From: a virus
Strand: one strand, 5' to 3'
Length of the DNA: 23,726 bases
Virus record (IMG/VR): IMGVR_UViG_3300042534_000434
Location: 1-23,726 of that record
Shown piece by piece: positions 1-6,241 of this stretch. The number at the start of each line of letters is the position of its first letter. Position 1 is the stretch's first letter. Both the position numbers and the translations under genes were made by a program. The notes beneath the pieces are model-generated. The model was not told the origin of the DNA. It worked only from the letters and a program-made list of their open reading frames with translations, and searched no databases.

Positions 1-539
1 TCGGGTCCCGGCTCGAAGAGCACGACATTGACTTCTCGGACATGAACGCCCGCTGGCAACAGTCGGGCGAACTGACCTCAGGCGACTACGACAAGCTCAA
101 TGAGGCTGGCTTCTCCAAGGAGATGGTTGACGCCTACCTCTCCGGCCTGCAGTACAAGGCGGCCCAGGACACAGCCCTGACCGTCAAGGAGATCAACTCC
201 ATCAAGCAGGAGTACGGCGGCGACAAGGCCTACACCGACATGCTGCAGTGGGCGGCTGACAACCTCAGCGAGGAGGAGGTCAAGGGCTTCAACGAGATCG
301 TCACAGGCAGCAGCACCCTGTCTGCTGTGCGCATGGCAATCTCTGGCTTGCATGCCAAGTACGTCGCCAAGTCTGGCGTCGAGCCACGGCTGATCGGCGG
401 CAAGGCCCCTCGGGATGCAGGGGAAAAGTTCGAGTCCACGGCCCAGCTGGTCGAAGCGATGAAGGACCCCAAGTACCAGAGCGATCCGGCTTACCGCCGA
501 AAGATCGAAGCGCGGCTTGCCCGATCGTCTATTTTCTGA
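1..539 (+). CDS. capsid assembly scaffold protein (T7 gp9-like), 5' truncated
   Basis: This is the C-terminal part of the internal scaffold around which the procapsid shell assembles; it is absent from the mature virion. The frame is open from base 3, before the first internal ATG at 42, so the gene begins upstream of the window. The segment containing SGELTSGDYDKLNEAGF and VDAYLSGL resembles the T7 gp9 region with a tyrosine-containing acidic helix followed by VDAYVSGL. It is rich in Glu, Lys and Ala, predicted helical, and ends in a basic stretch (RRKIEARLARS), as expected for a scaffold whose basic C-terminal helix contacts the coat protein. Its place immediately before the major capsid gene supports the call. 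The basic-tail role is known from scaffolds generally; here it is inferred. Confidence 0.88.
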   Translation, partial: GSRLEEHDIDFSDMNARWQQSGELTSGDYDKLNEAGFSKEMVDAYLSGLQYKAAQDTALTVKEINSIKQEYGGDKAYTDMLQWAADNLSEEEVKGFNEIVTGSSTLSAVRMAISGLHAKYVAKSGVEPRLIGGKAPRDAGEKFESTAQLVEAMKDPKYQSDPAYRRKIEARLARSSIF

Positions 540-552
540 AACGACGGAGAGC

Positions 553-579
553 AAAGGCCCTGGCGACAGGGCCTTTTTT
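553..579 (+). terminator. intrinsic terminator after the scaffold gene
   Basis: A perfect 10-bp stem (553-562 with 567-576) closes on a GCGA tetraloop (GNRA class). Its 3' arm runs into six T residues (574-579). It begins 13 bases after the scaffold stop codon. The stem has A residues on the 5' side, so it may work partly in the reverse direction too. It would limit read-through from the scaffold gene into the capsid gene and so implies a separate promoter for the capsid. Confidence 0.85.
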
Positions 580-637
580 ATTGGCATTGGACCTGTCTAC
601 ACTTTGAACACCTAGACCCGCTCACGGAAGCAACGGC

Positions 638-649
638 CCTCCGCGGAGG
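638..649. repeat. 12-bp perfect palindrome in the capsid leader
   Basis: CCTCCGCGGAGG is identical to its reverse complement. It lies between the terminator and the candidate promoter, about 63 bases before the capsid start. It could be a dimeric protein-binding site or a short hairpin. In this GC-rich genome a chance palindrome is also possible. No second copy was noticed in the other intergenic gaps. Confidence 0.4.
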
Positions 650-670
650 ACACCCAGAGTGAAAGGGAGA
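648..670 (+). promoter_or_regulatory. candidate phage-type promoter for the capsid gene
   Basis: The stretch ends in AAAGGGAGA, which matches the initiation end of the T7 class promoter (ATAGGGAGA). Aligned over 23 positions I count 11 identities, six of them the GGGAGA start. The upstream specificity region does not match T7, as expected if a different phage RNA polymerase is used. The strong terminator just upstream makes a promoter in this gap likely. No RNA polymerase gene is visible in the window, so a host sigma factor promoter is equally possible. A weak TTGGAC (587-592) with CCTAGA (611-616) at 18-bp spacing is the alternative. Confidence 0.35.
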
Positions 671-711
671 TAGAGGTCGGGGACACACCCAACTTCTCTA
701 GGAGACCAGCA

Positions 712-1695
712 ATGGCTGCCCCTAATTTCGACGCCTCCCGGCTTGGTGTCGTCAACACCACGACCGACGGATCCTGGGCTCAGGACAACTCCCTGTTCCT
801 TCAGGTGTTCGCCGGCGAAGTGCTGACTGCCTTCCGCAAGGCCACCATCTTTGAAACCCTGCACACCGTTCGTACCATCGAGTCCGGTAAGAGCGCCAGC
901 TTCCCGATCATCGGCCTGAACAGCGCCGCCTACCACACTCCTGGCAACATGCTGATCGGCACTGCCGTAAAGCATGCTGAAGCTGTCATCAAGATTGACG
1001 ACAAGCTGACCAGCAACGTGTTCATCGCTGACATCGACGAAGCGAAGAACCACTACGACGTCCGCGCTCCGTATTCCACGGAAATGGGCAATGCCCTGGC
1101 CTACACGTTCGACAAGAACGTGGCCGCCATGATTGCCAAGGCCGCTCGTACCAGCACCAACTTCAACACCGACCTTCCCGGCGGCACCCGCATCAAGATC
1201 GTTGCCGCTTCCAAGGCTGCGATCACCGGTGCCCAGCTGGCTACTGCGCTGTTCACTGCGGCGCAGAAGATGGACGAGAACAACCTGCCCGAGAACGACC
1301 GCTACTGCGTTCTGGCTCCGGCTGAGTACTACAAGCTCGTCCAAGAGACCAGCGTGATCAACCGCGACTGGGGCGGCCAAGGCGCTTACGCCGACGGCAC
1401 CGTCCTCAAGGTCGCCGGCATCACCATCCAGAAGTCGAACCACCTGCCTACCACCAACCGTTCCTCGGCCACTGGTGAGCAGAACGACTACAGCGCCAAC
1501 TACACCGACTCGGTGGCCCTGACCTTCAACAAGATGGCCGTTGGCACGGTGAAGCTGATGGACCTGCGGATGGAGCAGACCGGCTCTGATGTCCACGCCC
1601 TGTGGCAAGGCACCTTCATGGTTGCTTCCATGGCACTGGGTACCAACATCCTGCGCCCTGACTGCGCTGTCGAGATCTACACCGCCACCAGCTGA
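712..1695 (+). CDS. major capsid protein (T7 gp10A-like)
   Basis: This is the coat protein that forms the icosahedral shell with an HK97-type fold, 327 residues against about 345 in T7. Family signatures are visible in order: LFLQVFAGEVLTAF near the N-terminus (T7 has LFLKVFGGEVLTAF), SGKSASFPIIG, the NHYDVRAPY segment (T7: NHYDVRSEY), and VGTVKLMDLRMEQ near the C-terminus (T7: VGTVKLRDLALE). The ATG is preceded by AGGAG at 700-704. It has its own upstream terminator and probable promoter and its own downstream hairpin, which fits very high independent expression. T7 makes a longer 10B form by frameshifting near the stop; I see no comparable slippery site here. Confidence 0.96.
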   Translation: MAAPNFDASRLGVVNTTTDGSWAQDNSLFLQVFAGEVLTAFRKATIFETLHTVRTIESGKSASFPIIGLNSAAYHTPGNMLIGTAVKHAEAVIKIDDKLTSNVFIADIDEAKNHYDVRAPYSTEMGNALAYTFDKNVAAMIAKAARTSTNFNTDLPGGTRIKIVAASKAAITGAQLATALFTAAQKMDENNLPENDRYCVLAPAEYYKLVQETSVINRDWGGQGAYADGTVLKVAGITIQKSNHLPTTNRSSATGEQNDYSANYTDSVALTFNKMAVGTVKLMDLRMEQTGSDVHALWQGTFMVASMALGTNILRPDCAVEIYTATS

Positions 1696-1709
1696 CGGTT
1701 GTTTCTCTG

Positions 1710-1729
1710 GGGGCCCTCCGGGGCCCCTT
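1710..1729 (+). terminator. GC-rich hairpin after the capsid gene
   Basis: A 7-bp all-GC stem (1710-1716 with 1721-1727) closes on a TCCG loop of the stable UNCG type. It lies between the capsid stop and the next gene, the position held by the T-phi terminator in T7. Only two T residues follow before C, so termination may be partial. Partial attenuation would give much capsid mRNA and less tail mRNA. Confidence 0.55.
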
Positions 1730-1747
1730 CCACTTACCGGCTGACCA

Positions 1748-2356
1748 ATGGCACTTGCTCGCACCACCTACCTGGAAGCGGTCAACCGCGTCCTCCAGAT
1801 GATGGGCGAAGCGCCCGTCAACAGCTTGAACGGCCAGTACGGCCTGGCCCAGCAGGCCGAAGAAATGCTCAAGGACATCAGCCGCAAGATTCAGAGCGAC
1901 GGCTGGTCCTTCAACACCGACTACGAGCGGGACATGCTGCCCGATGCGATCACCAAGGAGGTGGCCGTTGGGCCCAGTGTCAGCCGTGTCGTGGTCGATC
2001 CCTACGACTACCCCGGCCTGGACGTGGTCCAGCGGGGCGACAAGCTGTACGACCGCCGGGCCAACAGCTATCAATTCGAGGATACCTTCAAGGCTGACGT
2101 GACCTACTTCCTGGACTGGGAAGAGCTGCCTGAACATGCCCGCCAGTACATCGCCGTGAAGGCCGGCCGGCACCTGCAGGAGTCCATCCTGGGCAGCGCT
2201 GACCTGACCCGCATCAACCTTGGCGCAGAGGCCGAGGCCCGGGCATTGTTCCTGGAGCAGGAGACCTACGTCAGCCAGAACAACATGCTGCGTGGAAATC
2301 CCAACCACACCCTGCCGTTCATGACCTACATGCCCAGCCGTGCGCTGCAGCGTTGA
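1748..2356 (+). CDS. tail tubular protein A (T7 gp11-like, gatekeeper)
   Basis: A 202-residue protein that forms the ring below the portal and connects capsid to tail. Near the N-terminus, VNRVLQMMGEAPVNSL parallels T7 gp11 VNDILASIGEPPVSTL, and IQSDGWSFNTD parallels IQSRGWTFNIE; this is the characteristic tryptophan motif of the family. The length is close to T7 gp11 (196). The ATG follows a CCGGCTGACCA leader with no Shine-Dalgarno sequence. The next gene begins 3 bases after the stop, so the two tail proteins are almost certainly co-translated. Confidence 0.94.
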   Translation: MALARTTYLEAVNRVLQMMGEAPVNSLNGQYGLAQQAEEMLKDISRKIQSDGWSFNTDYERDMLPDAITKEVAVGPSVSRVVVDPYDYPGLDVVQRGDKLYDRRANSYQFEDTFKADVTYFLDWEELPEHARQYIAVKAGRHLQESILGSADLTRINLGAEAEARALFLEQETYVSQNNMLRGNPNHTLPFMTYMPSRALQR

Positions 2357-2359
2357 GCC

Positions 2360-5002
2360 ATGCCCCTTGTCAGCAGCTCCATCCCCAACCTGATCAATGG
2401 GGTCAGCCAGCAGCCAGCAGCGCTGCGTCTGGCATCTCAGGCCGAGCAGGTCGTCAACTGCATGCCCAGCCCGGTGGAGGGCCTGAAGAAGCGGCCGCCG
2501 ACCTACAACATCGGCCGCCTGTTCACCGGTTCTGCTGGCACCGGCCGGCCATTCACGACCATCGTCGACAGGGACGGCACCATCCAGTACCTAGTGCTAA
2601 TCCTGGACAACGACATCAAGGTCTTTGGCTTGGACGGCAGCCTCAAGACGGTCAACAAGCCAGACGGCACGGGCTACCTGAACATCACTGGGGAGCCAAG
2701 CTCCACCTTCAGGACCTCATCGATTGCCGACTTCACCTTTATCTGCAACCGCGAGAAGACGGTGGCGATGCTGACGGGCAGCGGCGACCTGTCACCCAGC
2801 TGGGGCACCAAGTCCATGGTGTTTGTCCGGGTGGCTGACTACAGCACCACCTACAGCACCACGGTCAACAGCACCACGGTCAGCTACACCACGGCCGCCG
2901 TGGGCGGCACTGAGCCTGACCTGGTCACCATCGCCAGCAACCTGGCCGCCGAGCTGGCCACGTCGGCCATCAACCCCGTGGCTGCCACCTTGACCTCCAC
3001 CGGTGGCACCACCACAACCGCCACCTTCGCCAGCGTGACTGGGGTGGTGACAGGCCAGTACCTGACCGATTCAGCGAACCGGATTCCCAAAGGGGCCCGG
3101 GTCACCAATGTGGCGGGAACCACGGTGACCTTTTCCCCTGCGGCATCAGGAGTTATCCAGAACAACGACACCATCACCTTCCGTTCTGCCACCTATGTCG
3201 TCGTGGCATCGGACTACATCGTCCGCATCGAGAAAGCCGACGGCACCGACTACACGCTGAGCGCCTCGGACAGCCGGACAGCAGAAGGCATCATCGCCAT
3301 CAAGAGTGCCATCGGCTCGCTGTCTGACCTGCCGACCAAGGCCGAGCACGGCTTCATCGTCAAGATCCAGGGCAGTGCTGCCACCCAAGTCGACGACTAC
3401 TACGTCAGGTTCGTGGCCAATGCTGGCAGCGGCTTTGGTGAAGGCGTGTGGCAGGAAACCGTGGGTCCCGGCATCGCCTACAAGTTTGACCCGACAACCA
3501 TGCCCCATGTGCTGGTCCGGGAGAACGACGGCACCTTCACCTTCAGGGAGTTCGATTGGTCTGGCCGGGTGGCTGGTGATGCGGCGACTGCGCCCAACCC
3601 CAGCTTTGTCGGCAGCACCATCCAGAACGTCAACCTGTTCAGGAATCGCTTGGCCTTCCTGGCTGACGAGAACATCATCTTGTCTGCTGCTGACAGCTAC
3701 GACCGGTTCTGGCCGGAGACGGTGCAGACCATCGTCGACAGCGATCCCATTGACCTGACGACTGGCGGCCGGGAGATCAACTTCCTGGTCAGCAGCTTGG
3801 CCTTTGCCAATGTGCTGCTGCTGTTCAGCAGGCACGGCCAGTTTCGGCTGGACAGCGGCACCGCTGCAGGCCTGGCCCTGACGCCCAAGACCGCGGTGGT
3901 CACGCCCATCACCACCTTCGAGATGATCGACAGCGTGGATCCCGTGGGCGTGGGCCGGACCATCTACTTCTCTGTGCCCAAGGGCGACTTCACCGGCCTG
4001 CGGGAGTTCTTCTTGCCAGATGCCAGTGGCCCAGTTCCGCTGTCCGAGGAGGTGACGTCGTCGGTGCCGCGGTTCGTGCCACAGAACCTGTGCAGCCTGA
4101 TCGCCACCACTTCGGAGGAGTCGATCATTGCCATCAGCAAGGACCAGCCCAAGCGGGTCTACCTCTACAAGTTCTTTTTCCAGGACGACACCAAGCTGCA
4201 GTCGGCCTGGTCCTACTGGGAGGTCAAGGGCACCAAGTCGATCATTGGTGCCGATTTGGTCGACAGCGATCTGTACCTGGTCGTCGAATACAGCGACGGC
4301 GTGTATCTGGAGAAGGTGGTGCTGCGGCCGGAGAACGTGGACACCGGCACCAGCATCGAGGTGCTGCTGGACCGCAAAACCACAGAGGCCAGTTGCTCGG
4401 TGGCCCTGACCAACCCGGCCGGCCTGGACGTGCAGTCGACCATCACCTTGCCCTACCCGATTGCCGATGGCAGCTCGATGGTGGTGGTGGGTCGCTTCTT
4501 TGCTGGCAACACGCTGCAGCATGGCCAAGTGCTCACGCCCATCAGTCAGACCCTGGCGGGTGGCGCTGGTGGCAACGGCACCTTGGTGGTTCGTGGTGAC
4601 CTGACCAGCGCCAAGTTCTACGTCGGGGAGCTGTACGACATGCTCTACGAGTTCAGCACCCAGTACTTGAAGGAGCAGCCGCCTGGTGGTGGCATCGCGG
4701 TAGTGGCCGGCCCCAAGCTGCAGCTGCGCACCTGGACCATGGTCTTTGACCAGACGTCCCACTTTGAAATGAAGGTCACGCCCAAGGGCCGGCAGACCTA
4801 CACCTACCCGTACAACGGCATCACCCCTGGCGACGGGGATTTGCTGGGTGAGCCAGGCCTGGAGACCAGCAAGTTTCGGGTGCCGGTGATGACGGAGAAC
4901 ATCAACGCCCAGATTCAGTTGGCCAGCAGCAGCCCTCTACCCTGCAAGCTGCAGTCTGCAGAGTGGGAAGGTTGGTACCACACCAGAGCACGTCGCATGT
5001 GA
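2360..5002 (+). CDS. tail tubular protein B (T7 gp12-like, tail nozzle)
   Basis: An 880-residue nozzle protein, longer than T7 gp12 (794). The N-terminus contains SIPNLINGVSQQPAALR and EGLKKRPP, matching T7 SIKNLKGGISQQPDILR and EGLQKRPP. Mid-protein NRLAFLADENIILS and the FDWSGR segment are typical of the family. Residues about 155-300 are unusually rich in Thr, Ser, Val and Ala, suggesting an inserted beta-rich surface domain that may explain the extra length. The C-terminal QSAEWEGWYHTRARR resembles the end of other nozzle proteins. The stop overlaps the GTG start of the next gene by four bases (GTGA at 4999-5002). Confidence 0.95.
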   Translation: MPLVSSSIPNLINGVSQQPAALRLASQAEQVVNCMPSPVEGLKKRPPTYNIGRLFTGSAGTGRPFTTIVDRDGTIQYLVLILDNDIKVFGLDGSLKTVNKPDGTGYLNITGEPSSTFRTSSIADFTFICNREKTVAMLTGSGDLSPSWGTKSMVFVRVADYSTTYSTTVNSTTVSYTTAAVGGTEPDLVTIASNLAAELATSAINPVAATLTSTGGTTTTATFASVTGVVTGQYLTDSANRIPKGARVTNVAGTTVTFSPAASGVIQNNDTITFRSATYVVVASDYIVRIEKADGTDYTLSASDSRTAEGIIAIKSAIGSLSDLPTKAEHGFIVKIQGSAATQVDDYYVRFVANAGSGFGEGVWQETVGPGIAYKFDPTTMPHVLVRENDGTFTFREFDWSGRVAGDAATAPNPSFVGSTIQNVNLFRNRLAFLADENIILSAADSYDRFWPETVQTIVDSDPIDLTTGGREINFLVSSLAFANVLLLFSRHGQFRLDSGTAAGLALTPKTAVVTPITTFEMIDSVDPVGVGRTIYFSVPKGDFTGLREFFLPDASGPVPLSEEVTSSVPRFVPQNLCSLIATTSEESIIAISKDQPKRVYLYKFFFQDDTKLQSAWSYWEVKGTKSIIGADLVDSDLYLVVEYSDGVYLEKVVLRPENVDTGTSIEVLLDRKTTEASCSVALTNPAGLDVQSTITLPYPIADGSSMVVVGRFFAGNTLQHGQVLTPISQTLAGGAGGNGTLVVRGDLTSAKFYVGELYDMLYEFSTQYLKEQPPGGGIAVVAGPKLQLRTWTMVFDQTSHFEMKVTPKGRQTYTYPYNGITPGDGDLLGEPGLETSKFRVPVMTENINAQIQLASSSPLPCKLQSAEWEGWYHTRARRM

Positions 5003-5472
5003 CTGCGTACACCCGCCTGGCAACGGTTCACGACATTAAGCCGGTGGCCGCGGCCATGCGGGAAGAAGACAAGGCGGAGGTCATGGCTGGCTGCGGGCAG
5101 TCGCCTGATCACGCCTTGCTGTTCTGCTACTTCAAGGGCTCCCCTTGCATGACAATGGTGGGCAGGAGCGGAAGGCCTGTCGGTATGTGGGGTGTAGTGG
5201 ACCAAGGCGAAGGGGTCGGCCGCATTTGGCTGCTGGCCACTGATGAGCTGGTGGAGGACAAGCAGAACAGCATCCAGTTCTTGCGGCAGGCCAAGCCTTG
5301 GCTGGCCCAGATGTTTCAGCGGTACGAGGTGCTGTTCAACTGCGCTGATGCCCGGAACCAGGTCCACATCAAATGGCTTCGCTGGATGGGTTTCACGTTC
5401 ATCGCTGAGCATCCAAACTATGGGAACGAAGGCAGGTCGTTTCTGGAGTTCGTGAAGGTGCGCCATGTGTGA
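4999..5472 (+). CDS. T7 gp13-like protein, GNAT-related fold
   Basis: A 157-residue protein if GTG at 4999 is used. That start overlaps the previous stop and gives an N-terminus (TAYTRLATVHDIKPV) like the opening strand and helix of GNAT proteins. A second GTG at 4963 would add 12 residues inside the upstream gene. T7 gp13 is 138 residues and is needed for virion morphogenesis. The ending HIKWLRWMGFTF parallels T7 HIRFLKTIGAVF, the typical last helix and strand of the N-acetyltransferase fold. A canonical acetyl-CoA R/QxxGxG/A loop is not obvious, so activity should not be assumed. The 3' end overlaps the next gene by 8 bases. Confidence 0.82.
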   Translation: MTAYTRLATVHDIKPVAAAMREEDKAEVMAGCGQSPDHALLFCYFKGSPCMTMVGRSGRPVGMWGVVDQGEGVGRIWLLATDELVEDKQNSIQFLRQAKPWLAQMFQRYEVLFNCADARNQVHIKWLRWMGFTFIAEHPNYGNEGRSFLEFVKVRHV

Positions 5473-6238
5473 ACCCGTCTCAATCACGCTTGGCATCCTC
5501 AGCGCTGGCCTGGGCATCGCGCAGAGCGTCGCTGGCTACCAGCAGGCCCAGGAGAACGTTGCCATTGCCAATGCGCAGGCTGAGCAGAGCTTCCGGTTCC
5601 AGCAGATGCAGGCCAGTTCGGCTCGTGCATTTGAGCAACTGAAGTCGCAGCAGCAGGCGGCGATCATGGATCAGAACCGCTACTTGGCTGACCAGGCTTA
5701 CGAAAATGACATTGGCCAGCTGAACCTGCGGCTAGTCCAAGAGCAGGAAGCTGCAGCCGAGCGTGCTCGGCAGGCGGCCTTGGCTGGCCAGCAGGGCAGG
5801 GGTGAGGTCAGGGCGACAGGCCGGCTGGGCATGACGGTCGACAATTTGATTGCCGACTACTACCGGCAGCAAGCGGTGTTCGACTACGCCACTGAGCGCA
5901 ACCTGGCCTTTGCGCAGACGCAGACGCAGATGGAGAAGACGGGGGCCGCGGCCAGAAGGGGCAGCCGGATTGCCAGCCAGCAGCCGTACCTGGAGCAGCC
6001 GATCTTGGATCCGCTGGAGCCCATCTACCAAGCAGCGCCCAGTGCCACGCCGTACATCCTGAGCGGCATTGGCGCTGGCATTGGCGGGGTGCAGACGGGC
6101 ATGAGTGCCTACGGGCAGATCAGCAAGATCAAGGCTGGCCAGCCACCAAAGGTGCCAAAGGCGCCAGCAGGGGCCAGTCTTGCGCCCAATGCCGGGGTTC
6201 GGGCCCCCGACTACAGCAGCTACTTCCGCTCCAGGTAA
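5465..6238 (+). CDS. internal virion protein B (T7 gp14-like)
   Basis: A 257-residue protein of the ejected core, expected to insert in the outer membrane at infection. It opens MCEPVSITLGILSAGLG, like the short hydrophobic start of T7 gp14 (MCWAAAIPIAISGAQ). A long Gln- and Ala-rich helix follows, with segments such as QQAQENVAIANAQAEQ and a GMTVDNLIADYYRQQA region that parallels T7 GSSMDRIKRVTEGQFIREA. A Gly/Ala-rich hydrophobic stretch (about residues 196-220) near the C-terminus may be membrane-active. It is longer than T7 gp14 (196). Position between the gp13- and gp15-like genes supports the call; direct sequence similarity is modest. Confidence 0.85.
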   Translation: MCEPVSITLGILSAGLGIAQSVAGYQQAQENVAIANAQAEQSFRFQQMQASSARAFEQLKSQQQAAIMDQNRYLADQAYENDIGQLNLRLVQEQEAAAERARQAALAGQQGRGEVRATGRLGMTVDNLIADYYRQQAVFDYATERNLAFAQTQTQMEKTGAAARRGSRIASQQPYLEQPILDPLEPIYQAAPSATPYILSGIGAGIGGVQTGMSAYGQISKIKAGQPPKVPKAPAGASLAPNAGVRAPDYSSYFRSR

Positions 6239-6241
6239 CCC

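Noticed and set aside
587-616. Host sigma-70 promoter TTGGAC / CCTAGA before the capsid gene
   Set aside because: Both boxes are poor matches; kept only as an alternative in the promoter entry.
1680-1700. Possible T7 10B-like frameshift at the capsid stop
   Set aside because: No slippery heptamer is present before the stop, and the following sequence is a terminator-like hairpin rather than a conserved extension.
622-1767. 381-codon open frame on the minus strand opposite the capsid gene
   Set aside because: Shadow of the capsid gene. It runs through the promoter gap and hairpin, has no ribosome site, and its translation is low-complexity Gly/Val/Asp without family resemblance.
3146-4762. 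538-codon open frame on the minus strand opposite tail tubular protein B
   Set aside because: Long antisense frames are common in GC-rich DNA with third-position GC bias; the forward gene is certain and the translation is His/Gln/Val-rich noise.
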